Positions 8,379 to 21,736 of a stretch of 60,508 nt of DNA are shown here, piece after piece (within the stretch, counting starts at the first letter, position 1; each line of letters starts with the position of its first letter). A program made the position numbers and the translations under genes. The notes below the pieces were generated by a model that did no database searches, was not told the DNA's origin, and saw only the letters and a list, made by a program, of their open reading frames with translations. Source of the DNA: Agrobacterium leguminum (lineage in GTDB: Bacteria; Pseudomonadota; Alphaproteobacteria; Rhizobiales; Rhizobiaceae). The stretch lies in NCBI RefSeq assembly GCF_015704895.1, contig NZ_JADQWB010000024.1, forward strand, positions 1 to 60,508. The letters are read 5' to 3'.

Positions 8379-9121
8379 TGGAGCTACGACATGGCTGTCA
8401 GCGAAAGAGACATGATGGGCGGTCTCGCCAAGGGATTGCGGGTCATTGAGGCCTTCAGCGCCGAACGGCCGCGCCTGTCGATTTCCGATGCCGCCGAGAT
8501 TGCCGGGCTGGACCGCGCCACGACGCGGCGCTGCCTGCTGACGCTTTCGGAACTCGGTTATGCCGCTTATGACGGCAAGTTCTTTACCGTGACACCGAAG
8601 GTGCTGCGGCTTGGCACCGGCTGTCTGGCCACCATGCCGCTGCCGCGCATCGTGCAGCCGCTGCTCGACCGCCTTTCCGAAGAGATCGGCCAGAGCACCT
8701 CCGTTTCCATTCTGGATGAGACCGAGATCGTTTATGTCGCCCGCGCCGCCCAGCAGCGAGTGATGTCGATTGCGCTGATGCCGGGTTCGCGCCTGCCCGC
8801 TTATTGCACCTCCATGGGCCGGGTTCTTCTTTCGGCGCAGACGGCCGAGCGGCAGCGCGACATTCTCGAAGCCTCCCGGCTGGTGGCGCGCACGGAAAAG
8901 ACGATCACCAGGATGGACGCCCTGCTCGCCGAAATCGAGGCCACCGGCAATCGCGGTTATGCGCTGATCGATCAGGAGGTAGAGATCGGCCTTCGCTCCA
9001 TCGCGGTGCCGCTGAAAACCATGCGCGGCCAGACGGTGGCCGCCCTCAATGTCGGGCTCGCCGCCTCGGTCGCCTCGATGGAGGACCTCGTGGAGCGATA
9101 CCTGCCCGCGCTTCTTGCCGT

Positions 9122-12273
<3,152 letters not shown>

Positions 12274-12280
12274 CGCTCAT

Positions 12281-12296
12281 ATAATCCACAGGTTAT
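12281..12296. promoter_or_regulatory. PcaQ box in the pcaQ-pcaD gap
   Basis: Read on the minus strand the site is ATAACC-TGTG-GATTAT, an imperfect inverted repeat fitting the ATAACC-N4-GGTTAA form described for PcaQ in Sinorhizobium meliloti. It lies 7 bp from the pcaQ start and 71 bp upstream of the pcaD start, a normal place for LysR-type activation. Confidence 0.75.
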
Positions 12297-12367
12297 GATT
12301 TCCATCGATAATGTCATTTTACTTAACCGGAACCCGCTTGCAATATCCCCGGCAGGAGGAGCACATC

Positions 12368-13165
12368 ATGCATTTTCTGCGCTGCGGCGAGACCGTGATC
12401 CATTACCGCGTCAGGGGATTGGACACAGGCAAGCCGGTCATCGCCTTCATCAATTCGCTCGGCACCGATTTCCGCATCTGGGATGCGGTGATCGAAGCGC
12501 TCGGCGATGATTATGCCTATGTGCTGCACGACAAGCGCGGCCACGGGCTCTCGGATGTCGGGCACACTCCCTATTCCATCGACGATCACGCCGGCGATCT
12601 GATCGCGCTGCTCGATCATCTTGGCGTGAAGAGCGCGATCATCTGGGGCCTGTCGGTGGGCGGCCTGATCGCGCAGGGGCTTTATGCCCGCCGTCCCGAT
12701 CTGGTGCGCGCGCTCCTGCTCAGCAACACCGCCCACAGAATCGGCACGGCCGAGATGTGGAACGCCCGCATCGACAAGATCGCCGCGGACGGCCTCGTCT
12801 CGCTGGTCGATCCCGTCATGGAGCGCTGGTTCACACCCGCCTTTCGCCAGCCAGACAATGCCGCCTATGCCGGCGCGCGCAACATGCTCTCGCAACAGCC
12901 GGAAGCCGGCTATAGCGGCACCTGCGCCGCCATCCGCGATGCGGATTTTACCGAAGAGGCCGGGCGCATCGCCGTGCCGACGCTTTGCGTGGCGGGCGAT
13001 CAGGATGGCTCCACCCCACCGGAACTGGTGCGGTCGCTGGCGGATCTCATTCCCGCAAGCCGTCTCGTCACCATCGCCGGCTGCGGCCACATTCCCTGCC
13101 TTGAACAGCCGCTCGCCTACGCGCAGGCAGCCTCCATTTTTCTCAAGACCTTGCCGGAGCATTGA
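12368..13165 (+). CDS. pcaD: 3-oxoadipate enol-lactonase
   Basis: 265-residue alpha/beta hydrolase that opens beta-ketoadipate enol-lactone to beta-ketoadipate. The nucleophile elbow is GLSVGG (Ser96), the acid lies in AGDQDGSTPP and the catalytic His in GCGHIPCLEQP. The ATG has GGAGGAGCACATC in front. First gene of the pcaDCHGB operon; pcaC follows after 3 bp. The family's lid region (about 125-200) is intact and the length is typical. Confidence 0.95.
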   Translation: MHFLRCGETVIHYRVRGLDTGKPVIAFINSLGTDFRIWDAVIEALGDDYAYVLHDKRGHGLSDVGHTPYSIDDHAGDLIALLDHLGVKSAIIWGLSVGGLIAQGLYARRPDLVRALLLSNTAHRIGTAEMWNARIDKIAADGLVSLVDPVMERWFTPAFRQPDNAAYAGARNMLSQQPEAGYSGTCAAIRDADFTEEAGRIAVPTLCVAGDQDGSTPPELVRSLADLIPASRLVTIAGCGHIPCLEQPLAYAQAASIFLKTLPEH

Positions 13166-13168
13166 CCG

Positions 13169-14355
<1,187 letters not shown>

Positions 14356-14357
14356 CC

Positions 14358-14978
14358 ATGGTTCAGCCGCTCAACTATCTCAAGGAAACCGCCTCGCAGA
14401 CGGCGGGCCCCTACGTGCATATCGGCTGCACGCCGAATTTCGTCGGCATCGAGGGCGTGTTCGAGAAGGATCTCGGCTCCGGTCCGCTTTATAACGACAA
14501 GGCCCGGGGCGAACGCATCAGCGTGCGCGGCACGGTTTATGACGGGGCCGGAATGGCGCTGAAGGACGCGCTGATCGAAATCTGGCAGGCCGATACCGAC
14601 GGTTATTACAACAGCCCCAGCGAAACGCGGGGCAAGGCAGATCCGAATTTTATCGGCTGGGGCCGCTCGCCCGGCGACATGGATACGGGCGAATTCGTCT
14701 TCGAAACCATAAAGCCGGGCAAAGTGCCGTTCCGCGACGGCCGGCCGATGGCGCCGCATATCACCTTCTGGATCGTCGCACGCGGCATCAATATCGGCCT
14801 GCAGACCCGCATGTATTTCCCGGAAGAACAGGAGGCCAATGCCGCCGACCCGGTTCTTGCCCGCATCGAACAGAAAAGCCGCACCGCCACGCTTGTCGCC
14901 AAAAAAGAGGAAGGCAACGTCTATCGTTTCGATATCCGCCTTCAGGGCGAAGGCGAAACCGTGTTTTTCGATATCTGA
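14358..14978 (+). CDS. pcaG: Protocatechuate 3,4-dioxygenase alpha subunit
   Basis: 206-residue alpha subunit, homologous to PcaH in fold but without the full iron ligand set: the pair seen as HIH in PcaH reads HITFW here. Typical segments are QTAGPYVHIG, EIWQADTDGYY and GWGRSPGDMDTGEFVFETIKPG. The ATG directly follows the pcaH stop. After the gene a 68-bp gap with a palindromic mini-repeat precedes pcaB. Confidence 0.95.
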   Translation: MVQPLNYLKETASQTAGPYVHIGCTPNFVGIEGVFEKDLGSGPLYNDKARGERISVRGTVYDGAGMALKDALIEIWQADTDGYYNSPSETRGKADPNFIGWGRSPGDMDTGEFVFETIKPGKVPFRDGRPMAPHITFWIVARGINIGLQTRMYFPEEQEANAADPVLARIEQKSRTATLVAKKEEGNVYRFDIRLQGEGETVFFDI

Positions 14979-14979
14979 C

Positions 14980-15026
14980 GCATATCGCGCAAAAGTGTGC
15001 AGCGGTTTTGCGACGACGATATGCGC
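14980..15026. repeat. Palindromic mini-repeat between pcaG and pcaB
   Basis: A stem-loop sequence starting GCATATCGCGCAAAA and closing with TTTTGCGACGACGATATGC, with GTGTGCAGCGG between. Sequences built around GCAAAAGTGTG..GCGGTTTTGCG are common between genes in Rhizobiaceae. It is the only break in an otherwise tightly packed operon and may tune pcaB expression or mRNA processing. Confidence 0.55.
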
Positions 15027-15046
15027 AAAAAAAAGCGAGACGGAAG

Positions 15047-16108
15047 ATGAGCCTTTCCCCCTTCGAGCATCCGTTTTTGTCAGGCCTCTTCGGCGACAGC
15101 GAGATCGTCGAGCTGTTTTCGGCAAGAGCGGATATCGACGCCATGGTCCGTTTCGAGACAGGGCTGGCGCAGGCGGAAGCGCAGGCCGGCATCATCCCCG
15201 AGGAGGCGACAGAAGCAATCGTTTCGCGGCTTTCGGACTTTGCCGCCGATATGACCGCGCTTCGCCATGGCGTCGCGAAGGACGGCGTCGTGGTTCCGGA
15301 ACTCATCCGGCAGATGCGCGCGGCGGTCGCCGCTCAGGCGGCGGACAGGGTGCATTTCGGTGCCACCAGCCAGGATGTCATCGATACCAGCCTGATGTTG
15401 CGGCTGAAGGCTGCGGCGGAAATCATCTCCGCCCGGCTCGGCCGCCTGATCGATACGCTGGGAGACCTTGCCTCCCGCGACGGCCACAACCCGCTGACGG
15501 GCTATACCCGCATGCAGGCCGCCATCGGCATCACCGTCGCCGACCGGGCGGCGAGCTGGACTGCGCCGCTGGAACGCCACCTGCTGCGGCTCGAAAGTTT
15601 TACGCAGAGCGGCTTCGCCCTGCAATTCGGTGGGGCTGCCGGAACGCTGGAAAAGCTTGGCGACGATGCCGCAGCGGTGCGTGCCGATCTCGCAAAACGG
15701 CTCGGCCTTGCCGACAGGCCGCAATGGCAGAGCCAGCGCGACGGCATCGCCGAATTCGCCAATCTGCTCTCGCTCATCACCGGCGCGCTCGGCAAGTTCG
15801 GGCAGGATATTGCGCTGATGGCCGAGCTCGGTGCGGAAATCCGCCTCTCCGGCGGCGGCGGCTCCTCGGCCATGCCGCACAAACAGAACCCGGTCAATGC
15901 CGAAGCGCTGGTGACGCTCGCACGCTTCAATGCCGTGCAGATATCCGCCCTGCACCAGTCGCTCGTGCACGAACAGGAAAGGTCCGGCGCGGGCTGGATG
16001 CTGGAATGGCTGTCGCTGCCGCAAATGGTGACGGCAACGGGCGCCTCGCTGCTGATCGCCGAGCGATTGGCCGAGCAGATAGACAGGCTGGGCACAGGCG
16101 AAAACTAG
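15047..16108 (+). CDS. pcaB: 3-carboxy-cis,cis-muconate cycloisomerase
   Basis: 353-residue member of the fumarase/aspartase superfamily; lactonises 3-carboxymuconate to gamma-carboxymuconolactone. The superfamily signature SSAMPHKQNPV is at about 272-282, with HFGATSQDVIDT near residue 105. It is shorter than the roughly 450-residue Pseudomonas enzyme, lacking its C-terminal part, which seems normal for rhizobial PcaB. The ATG at 15047 has only a weak GGAAG site, and the mini-repeat lies just upstream. Last gene of pcaDCHGB. Confidence 0.93.
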   Translation: MSLSPFEHPFLSGLFGDSEIVELFSARADIDAMVRFETGLAQAEAQAGIIPEEATEAIVSRLSDFAADMTALRHGVAKDGVVVPELIRQMRAAVAAQAADRVHFGATSQDVIDTSLMLRLKAAAEIISARLGRLIDTLGDLASRDGHNPLTGYTRMQAAIGITVADRAASWTAPLERHLLRLESFTQSGFALQFGGAAGTLEKLGDDAAAVRADLAKRLGLADRPQWQSQRDGIAEFANLLSLITGALGKFGQDIALMAELGAEIRLSGGGGSSAMPHKQNPVNAEALVTLARFNAVQISALHQSLVHEQERSGAGWMLEWLSLPQMVTATGASLLIAERLAEQIDRLGTGEN

Positions 16109-16255
16109 CCGCAAGGTCGGTCGATTTCGTGCGCAGACAGGGTTTTCGGGCACTGCCGAACGGCGAGCCGGAGGCAACATGACGACGCGTGGAAAGCGCT
16201 TGCGATTTTCCGCATTAGTCATTGATAAAAAAGACTTTATTCAGAAATCCAGAAA

Positions 16256-16284
16256 ATGAAAAAACAGCATGAAAGCTGCTTTTT
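16256..16284. terminator. Weak A/T-flanked hairpin after pcaB
   Basis: A-rich tract, then CAGC (16265-16268), a 6-nt loop, GCTG (16275-16278) and CTTTTT. The A and T tracts can extend the stem across one mismatch. It could end the pcaB transcript on the plus strand. The 370-bp gap 16109-16478 holds this, the promoter at 16300 and two leader hairpins, but no gene I can support. Confidence 0.4.
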
Positions 16285-16299
16285 AACCGGACATGCCGC

Positions 16300-16330
16300 T
16301 TGACACAAAAATGAACTAACTGGTACAAAC
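16300..16330 (+). promoter_or_regulatory. Promoter and candidate TetR operator of the transporter operon
   Basis: TTGACA (16300-16305), an 18-bp spacer and TACAAA (16324-16329) form a good sigma-70-type promoter. The -10 region is overlapped by AACTAACTGGTACAAAC (16314-16330), which resembles AACCAATCAGTACATAA at 22451-22467 in the quiC-TetR gap. The shared part suggests one regulator for both promoters. Confidence 0.55.
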
Positions 16331-16431
16331 ATTAAGATTAACAGCCTGCCGCCGACAGGGGTTTTGAAGCCTGCGGCGACAGTGAACGACAAATGGAGGG
16401 CTTTGGCGCCGCAAGGTTTCCAAAGCGATGC

Positions 16432-16467
16432 GGACAAGGCGAAACGCCTGTCCGGACCCGAACGGGT
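16432..16467 (+). promoter_or_regulatory. Two-hairpin leader before the transporter operon
   Basis: GGACA-A-GGCG-AAA-CGCC-TGTCC (16432-16453) forms a 9-bp stem with one bulged A, followed at once by ACCCG-AA-CGGGT (16456-16467) and then the ribosome site GGGAGGAAG of the first permease. No known riboswitch class was recognised. It may shield or expose the ribosome site. Confidence 0.4.
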
Positions 16468-16478
16468 TGGGAGGAAGA

Positions 16479-17147
16479 ATGTCTTACAGTCTCGATTTTT
16501 CGGCGGTCATAGAGCGCCTGCCCGAGCTGCTTTTAGCCTGTCTGGCGACGATCGGCCTTGCGATTGCCGGCATGTCGCTCGCCACCGTCATCGGCGTTCT
16601 GGGCGTCGTCGCCCGCCGCTCGCGGTTCAAGCTGCTGCGCGGCCTCGTCATCGGTTTTGTGGAAACAATCCGCAACACGCCGTTTCTGGTGCAGATATTC
16701 TTCATCTTCTTCGCCCTGCCGCAGATCGGCATCAAGCTCAACCCGACGGTAACGGCCATCATTGCATTGGCTCTGAACGGCGGCGCCTATGCGATTGAAA
16801 TCATTCGCGGCGGGGTCGATTCCATTCCCAAGGGCCAGGTGGAGGCGGGACTTGCGCTCGGCCTTCACCGCGCGCAGATCTTCCGGCACATCATCCTGAA
16901 GCCGGCGCTGCGGGCGGTCTATCCCTCGCTCACCAGCCAGTTCATCATGCTGACGCTGACCACCTCCGTCTGCACCTCGATCGCCGCTTACGAGCTGACC
17001 TCGGTGGCGCAGAAGATCGAGGCGGATACATTCCGGTCCTTCGAGGTCTATTTCTCGATCACGCTGCTTTATCTGGTCATTTCCTCGCTGATGATGGGCA
17101 TTTTCTCGCTCATCTCCCGCGCATCCTTCAGCTATCCGGTCAAGTGA
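16479..17147 (+). CDS. ABC transporter permease, polar-amino-acid type (1)
   Basis: 222-residue inner-membrane permease of the HisMQ/GlnP class with about five membrane segments and the cytoplasmic EAA loop (EAGLALGLHRAQIFRHIILKPA, from 122). The ATG at 16479 has GAGGAAG upstream. First gene of an operon of two permeases, two binding proteins and one ATPase, followed by a shikimate/quinate dehydrogenase-like gene and aroQ. Although the family normally carries amino acids, the operon context and the altered binding proteins suggest an aromatic-precursor substrate such as quinate or shikimate. Confidence 0.9.
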   Translation: MSYSLDFSAVIERLPELLLACLATIGLAIAGMSLATVIGVLGVVARRSRFKLLRGLVIGFVETIRNTPFLVQIFFIFFALPQIGIKLNPTVTAIIALALNGGAYAIEIIRGGVDSIPKGQVEAGLALGLHRAQIFRHIILKPALRAVYPSLTSQFIMLTLTTSVCTSIAAYELTSVAQKIEADTFRSFEVYFSITLLYLVISSLMMGIFSLISRASFSYPVK

Positions 17148-17157
17148 GGAAAAGACA

Positions 17158-17808
17158 ATGGCGTCCATCGGTCCCAACGAACTCTTCTTCCTGCTGCAAG
17201 GCCTGAAATGGACGCTTGCGCTGACCATCATCGGCTTTATCGGCGGCGGCGTCTTCGGCCTTTGCGTGGCGCTTGCCCGCGTCGCGGATAGCCCGGCGAT
17301 CCAGCGCGCCAGCACCGGTTACATCGCCGTCTTTCAGGGCACGCCGCTCCTGATGCAGCTTTTCGTGGTCTATTACGGCGTGGCGCTTGCGGGCCTCAAT
17401 GTCGATGCCTGGATTGCGGTCGCCATCGCTTTTACGCTGCATGCCAGCGCCTTCCTCGGCGAAATCTGGCGCGGCGGCATCCAGGCGGTGCCGAAGGGCC
17501 AGACGGAAGCCGCCAATGCGCTCGGCCTGCATTACATCTCGCGCATGAAGGACGTGGTTCTGCCGCAGGCCTTCAAGATTTCGCTGCCGGCCACCATCGG
17601 TTTCCTCGTGCAGCTCATCAAGGGCACCTCGCTTGCGGCCATTGTCGGCTTCGTCGAGCTGTCGCGCGCCGGCCAGATCGTCTCCAACCAGACGTTCCGC
17701 CCGCTCACCGTCTTCGCCCTCGTCGGCGTCATTTATTTCCTGATCTGCTGGCCGCTTTCCCTGTGGGGCGCCAGCGTTGAAAAGCGGCTGCAGACCGCAA
17801 CCCGCTAA
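17158..17808 (+). CDS. ABC transporter permease, polar-amino-acid type (2)
   Basis: 216-residue second permease, same class as the gene 10 bp upstream and presumably its heterodimer partner. Membrane segments alternate with short loops; the EAA loop reads EAANALGLHYISRMKDVVLPQA. The EIWRGGIQAVPKGQTEA stretch before it is typical of the family. It is followed after 41 bp by the first binding-protein gene. Confidence 0.9.
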   Translation: MASIGPNELFFLLQGLKWTLALTIIGFIGGGVFGLCVALARVADSPAIQRASTGYIAVFQGTPLLMQLFVVYYGVALAGLNVDAWIAVAIAFTLHASAFLGEIWRGGIQAVPKGQTEAANALGLHYISRMKDVVLPQAFKISLPATIGFLVQLIKGTSLAAIVGFVELSRAGQIVSNQTFRPLTVFALVGVIYFLICWPLSLWGASVEKRLQTATR

Positions 17809-17849
17809 GTCCATGAAGATCTCATCAGCTTTGTAAGGAGGAGCAAAAG

Positions 17850-18689
17850 ATGAAAACCACCAGCATGAAATTCTCTCGCCGCGCCCTGCTCGCGCTTGCC
17901 GCGGCAACGGTTGCCCTGCCCTTCGTCGCACCGGTCGATGCTTTCGCCGGCACGGTGGAAGAGGCCAAGGCCAAGGGCAAGGTCGTCATCGGCATTCAGG
18001 GCGACAACTCGCCGTGGGGCTTCGTCAATTCCAGCGGTGTGCAGGATGGCCTCGATGCCGATATCGGCAAGGCCTTTGCCGATTATCTCGGCGTCAAGGT
18101 TGAGTTCGTACCGCTCGCCGTGGCCAACCGCATTCCCGCTTTGCTGACCGGCAAGGTCGACCTCTTGTTCGCAACCATGGGCATGACGGCCGAACGCGCC
18201 AAGACCATTCAATATTCCAAGCCCTATGCCGGCAACGTGCTTTCCGTCTACGGCCCCAAGGACAAGAAGATCGGCGGGTATGACGATCTGACCGGCATCG
18301 CCGTCGGCGTTCCGAAGTCCAGCGCCATGGATACGGCAATCACCGCCGGCGCCGGTTCCAAGGCCAATATCCTGCGCTTCGACGATGACGCCGCCAATAT
18401 TCAGGCGCTGATCTCAGGCCAGGTCGAGGTCGTCGGCGGCAACCAGTTCTACGGCGACCGCCTGAACAAGGCTGCCGAAGGCAAATATGAGCCGAAATTC
18501 GACCTGACGACGCTCTACAACGGCGCCGGCACCCGCCCCGGTGAAAAGGACTGGAACGAGACCGTCAACGCCTTCCTCGACAAGATCAAGTCCGACGGCC
18601 AGCTCGCCAAGATCTACGACAAGTGGATGAAGCGCGAAGTCCCGGCCTTCCCGGACAGCCTGCCCGACATCCCGTTCACCGTGAAGTAA
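17850..18689 (+). CDS. HisJ-type periplasmic-binding protein (1)
   Basis: 279 residues with a signal peptide ending near AFA (about 33) and an RR pair at 10-11 (KFSRRALLAL) that could mark Tat export. The SBP_bac_3 fold is clear: KVVIGIQGDNSPWGF, DADIGKAFADYL and the ligand-binding Arg116 in MTAERAKTIQYSKPY. At the place where amino-acid-binding relatives normally have Asp for the alpha-amino group, this protein has Asn198 (VEVVGGNQFYGD). That argues against a plain amino-acid ligand. A full-length paralogue follows. Binding of quinate, shikimate or a similar acid is inference. Confidence 0.88.
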   Translation: MKTTSMKFSRRALLALAAATVALPFVAPVDAFAGTVEEAKAKGKVVIGIQGDNSPWGFVNSSGVQDGLDADIGKAFADYLGVKVEFVPLAVANRIPALLTGKVDLLFATMGMTAERAKTIQYSKPYAGNVLSVYGPKDKKIGGYDDLTGIAVGVPKSSAMDTAITAGAGSKANILRFDDDAANIQALISGQVEVVGGNQFYGDRLNKAAEGKYEPKFDLTTLYNGAGTRPGEKDWNETVNAFLDKIKSDGQLAKIYDKWMKREVPAFPDSLPDIPFTVK

Positions 18690-18725
18690 CGGCGGGTTCC
18701 GTCTGGATTTTGGGAGGAGGAAACA

Positions 18726-19565
18726 ATGAGAATCTTGAAAACCCTGACGGGTTGGCGAGCAACCCTTGCGGCGGGACTGGCGGCAGCTTTGCTGCCGGTT
18801 CTGACGCCGGTGGCGGCAGATGCGAGAACGCTTGACGACGCAAAAGCCAGCGGCAAGGTCGTGATCGGTATCCAGGGCGATAATGCGCCCTGGGGTTTCA
18901 TCAATTCCACCGGCGTTCAGGAGGGTTATGACGCCGATCTCGCAAGGGGATTTGCGGATTATCTGGGGCTGAAGGTGGAATTCGTGCCGCTTGCCGTCGC
19001 CAACCGCATCCCTTCGCTTCGCACCGGCAAGGTCGATGCCCTGTTCGCATCGATGGGAATGACGCCGGAGCGGGCGAAGAACGTGCAATATGCGCAGCCC
19101 TACGCGCATAATGTCATGTCGGTCTATGCCACAAAGGACAAGAAGATCGCCGGTTTCGACGATCTGACCGGAATGACCGTCGGCGCACCGAAATCCAGCC
19201 CGATGGATACAGCCTTGACCGCAGGGGCTGGCACCAAGGCGAATATCCTTCGCTTCGATGACGACGCCGCCACCATTCAGGCGATCCTGTCGGGCCAGAT
19301 CGAGGCGATCGGCGGTAACCAGTTCTATGGCGACCGTCTCGCGGCTGCCGGCGGCAAGGATTACGAGGTGAAGTTCGACCTCGTGACCCTTTACAACAGC
19401 GCTGCCACACGCCCCGGCGAAAAGGACTGGAACGAAGCGCTGAACGCCTATCTGGACAAGATCAAGGCCAATGGCGACCTCGAAAAAGTCTACGCCAAAT
19501 GGATGAAGCGCCCGGTACCGCAGTTCCCGGCTTCGCTTCCCGACATTCCCTACACCGTCAACTAA
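18726..19565 (+). CDS. HisJ-type periplasmic-binding protein (2), tandem paralogue
   Basis: 279 residues, the same length as the preceding protein and colinear with it; motif positions coincide, including Arg116, GAPKSSPMD (153-161) and Asn198 in IEAIGGNQFYGD. The signal peptide differs (no RR pair) and is cleaved near ADA. The ATG has GGGAGGAAACA upstream. The pair looks like a tandem duplication that kept the binding-site changes, so the two may share a ligand class but differ in affinity or specificity. Confidence 0.88.
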   Translation: MRILKTLTGWRATLAAGLAAALLPVLTPVAADARTLDDAKASGKVVIGIQGDNAPWGFINSTGVQEGYDADLARGFADYLGLKVEFVPLAVANRIPSLRTGKVDALFASMGMTPERAKNVQYAQPYAHNVMSVYATKDKKIAGFDDLTGMTVGAPKSSPMDTALTAGAGTKANILRFDDDAATIQAILSGQIEAIGGNQFYGDRLAAAGGKDYEVKFDLVTLYNSAATRPGEKDWNEALNAYLDKIKANGDLEKVYAKWMKRPVPQFPASLPDIPYTVN

Positions 19566-19595
19566 CACTGCTGCCAAAGCATGAAGGAAAGTTCC

Positions 19596-20354
19596 ATGCC
19601 GCAATCCGCCGCTCAGGCTCCGCTGATCGCCCTTGAAGGGGTGGGAAAGTGGTATGGAGCCTTCCACGCGCTTAAAAACGTCAACATGACGGTTCGCAAG
19701 GGCGAAAAAATCGTTCTTTGCGGGCCGTCCGGTTCGGGCAAATCCACGCTCATCCGTTGTATCAACCATCTGGAGGAAATCCAGGAGGGCAAGATCACGG
19801 TCGAAGGAACGACGCTGTCGGATTCCAGCCGCGCCATCGATGCGGTTCGCCGCGAAGTGGGCATGGTGTTCCAGAGCTTCAATCTCTTCCCGCACAAGAC
19901 CATCATGGAAAACTGCACGCTTGCGCCCATGCGGGTGAAAGGCCTGTCGAAAGCCGATGCGGAGGCGACGGCGCGCAAATATCTGGAGCGCGTGCGCATT
20001 CTCAACCAGGCAGACAAGTACCCGGCCCAGCTTTCCGGCGGCCAGCAGCAGCGCGCGGCCATCGCCCGGGCGCTGTGCATGGAGCCGAAGGCCATGCTGT
20101 TCGATGAGCCGACCTCGGCGCTCGACCCGGAAATGGTGAAGGAAGTGCTCGACACCATGATCGGCCTTGCCCGCGACGGCATGACGATGATCTGCGTGAC
20201 CCATGAAATGGGCTTTGCACGGCAGGTGGCCGACCGGGTGATCTTCATGTCGGAAGGCGAGATCATCGAGGAAGGCCCGCCGGAGGAATTCTTTCGCGAT
20301 CCCAAGCACCAGCGCACGCGCACGTTCCTCGGCGAAATTCTCGCCCACCACTGA
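19596..20354 (+). CDS. ABC transporter ATP-binding protein, polar-amino-acid type
   Basis: 252-residue ATPase of the GlnQ/HisP class. Walker [11 protein letters not shown]-loop [11 protein letters not shown], signature LSGGQQQR, Walker [13 protein letters not shown] and the switch His in ICVTHEMGF are all present. I prefer the ATG at 19596 because AAGGA (19584-19588) lies 7 bp upstream; an ATG at 19581 overlaps that site. It energises the two permeases upstream. After it, a hairpin (20376-20393) precedes the catabolic dehydrogenase. Confidence 0.9.
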   Translation: MPQSAAQAPLIALEGVGKWYGAFHALKNVNMTVRKGEKIVLCGPSGSGKSTLIRCINHLEEIQEGKITVEGTTLSDSSRAIDAVRREVGMVFQSFNLFPHKTIMENCTLAPMRVKGLSKADAEATARKYLERVRILNQADKYPAQLSGGQQQRAAIARALCMEPKAMLFDEPTSALDPEMVKEVLDTMIGLARDGMTMICVTHEMGFARQVADRVIFMSEGEIIEEGPPEEFFRDPKHQRTRTFLGEILAHH

Positions 20355-20375
20355 GGTTCGCGCGCTCTTAAGACG

Positions 20376-20393
20376 GGCGGGGATAATCCCGCC
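20376..20393 (+). terminator. Short hairpin between ATPase and dehydrogenase genes
   Basis: GGCGGG (20376-20381) and CCCGCC (20388-20393) form a 6-bp stem without a T-run. It may attenuate transcription or shield mRNA between transporter and enzyme genes rather than terminate fully. Confidence 0.35.
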
Positions 20394-20426
20394 TCTCCCA
20401 CACCGTCCGATGAGCGACACGTGATC

Positions 20427-21296
20427 ATGACAGAGAAAACATCCTTCAAGGTCGGCCTGATTGGCGCCGATATACAGCTTTCCAAATCGCCCGCGCTGCA
20501 CATGCGCGAAGGGGCGGCTCATGGCCTCGATTATTCCTACGAGCTGGTGGATGTCACCGCCCGCAAGCTGCCGCCGAGCGCCCTTCCCGACCTGCTGGAC
20601 GAGCTGGAAGCGCGCGGTTTTTCCGGCACCAACATCACCCATCCCTTCAAGCAGGCCGTTATTCCGCATCTGCACGAACTGTCGGACGATGCCCGCATGC
20701 TGGGCGCGGTCAATACCGTGGTCTTCCGGGACGGACGCCGCATCGGCCACAACACCGACTGGTACGGCTTTTACGAAAGCTTCGTGCGCGGCCTGCCGGA
20801 TGCACGGCGTGACCGGGCGCTTCTGGTCGGCGCGGGTGGCGCTGGCGTTGCGGTGGCCCATGCCGCATTGAAGCTCGATATCGCCCGTCTCGACATTTTC
20901 GACCGGGACTTCCCAAGGGCGGAGCAACTGGCCCGGGAACTCAATGCCCGCTTCGGCGAGGGCCGCGCGCTTGCCGTCAAAGACCCCGCCGCCTCCCTGC
21001 CCTTTGCCGATGGCCTGATCCACGCCACGCCGATGGGCATGCCGGCCCATCCCGGCATGCCGGTTCCGGCCGATCTCATCGAACGGCGGCACTGGGTGGC
21101 CGATATCGTCTATATGCCGCTTGTCACCGAGCTATTGGCGACGGCGGCGAAAAAGGGCTGTCGCACCCTGCCCGGCGGCGGCATGACGGTGTTTCAGGCC
21201 GTCGGCGCATTCCGCCTCTTCTGCGGCCGCGAGCCGGATGCCGGGCGCATGACGGCGCATTTCACCGAGCTTTGTATGGCGGAGGGCGTCGCATGA
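20427..21296 (+). CDS. Shikimate/quinate dehydrogenase (AroE family, probably catabolic)
   Basis: 289 residues. AroE-family residues for shikimate are present: Ser19 and Ser21 in LSKSPALHM, Lys75 in [10 protein letters not shown] and Asp111 in HNTDWYGF. The nucleotide motif is GAGGAG (135-140). Where biosynthetic NADP-dependent AroE has NRT for the 2'-phosphate, this protein reads Asp159-Arg-Asp161 (FDRDFPRA), resembling the DLD of the NAD-dependent quinate/shikimate dehydrogenase QsuD. I therefore infer NAD+-dependent oxidation of quinate or shikimate. It overlaps aroQ by 4 bp. The start could also be GTG at 20421. Confidence 0.82.
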   Translation: MTEKTSFKVGLIGADIQLSKSPALHMREGAAHGLDYSYELVDVTARKLPPSALPDLLDELEARGFSGTNITHPFKQAVIPHLHELSDDARMLGAVNTVVFRDGRRIGHNTDWYGFYESFVRGLPDARRDRALLVGAGGAGVAVAHAALKLDIARLDIFDRDFPRAEQLARELNARFGEGRALAVKDPAASLPFADGLIHATPMGMPAHPGMPVPADLIERRHWVADIVYMPLVTELLATAAKKGCRTLPGGGMTVFQAVGAFRLFCGREPDAGRMTAHFTELCMAEGVA

Positions 21297-21736
21297 GCCT
21301 TTTCACTGTTCTGAACGGTCCCAACCTCAACCTGCTCGGCCAGCGCCAGCCGGAAATCTATGGTTATGAAACGCTCGCCGATATCGAGGCCAATTGCCGT
21401 GGGATCGCCGAAACCGCGGGCCACGATCTGTTTTTTGCCCAGAGCAACCGGGAATATGAGCTGATCGACTGGATTCACGAAGCCCGCGGCAAGTCCGCGG
21501 GCATTGTAATCAATCCCGGCGCCTTTACCCACACCTCGGTCGCGATCCTCGATGCGCTCAATGCCTTCGAGGGGCCGGTGATCGAGGTGCATATTTCCAA
21601 CATCCACAAACGCGAGGTTTTCCGGCACCACTCCTATATCTCGACCCGCGCCGAAGGCGTGATCGCCGGCCTCGGCATCGATGGCTATGAGGTGGCGCTG
21701 CGCCACCTCATCAATCGCCTTTCCCGATCCTCGTAA
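21293..21736 (+). CDS. aroQ: Type II 3-dehydroquinate dehydratase
   Basis: 147 residues, typical length for type II dehydroquinase. Signature [16 protein letters not shown] with catalytic Tyr23, the [13 protein letters not shown] segment and [17 protein letters not shown] with the catalytic His. It interconverts 3-dehydroquinate and 3-dehydroshikimate. The context (dehydrogenase upstream with ATGA overlap, quiC nearby) argues for a catabolic role in quinate use rather than the shikimate pathway. Its 3' end overlaps the convergent tetR gene by 26 bp. Confidence 0.93.
   Translation: MSLFTVLNGPNLNLLGQRQPEIYGYETLADIEANCRGIAETAGHDLFFAQSNREYELIDWIHEARGKSAGIVINPGAFTHTSVAILDALNAFEGPVIEVHISNIHKREVFRHHSYISTRAEGVIAGLGIDGYEVALRHLINRLSRSS

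Noticed and set aside
18414..21092. Long open frame of about 890 codons on the minus strand
   Set aside because: It is antisense to four well-supported genes (binding proteins, ATPase, dehydrogenase) and results from high G+C codon bias; no family features.
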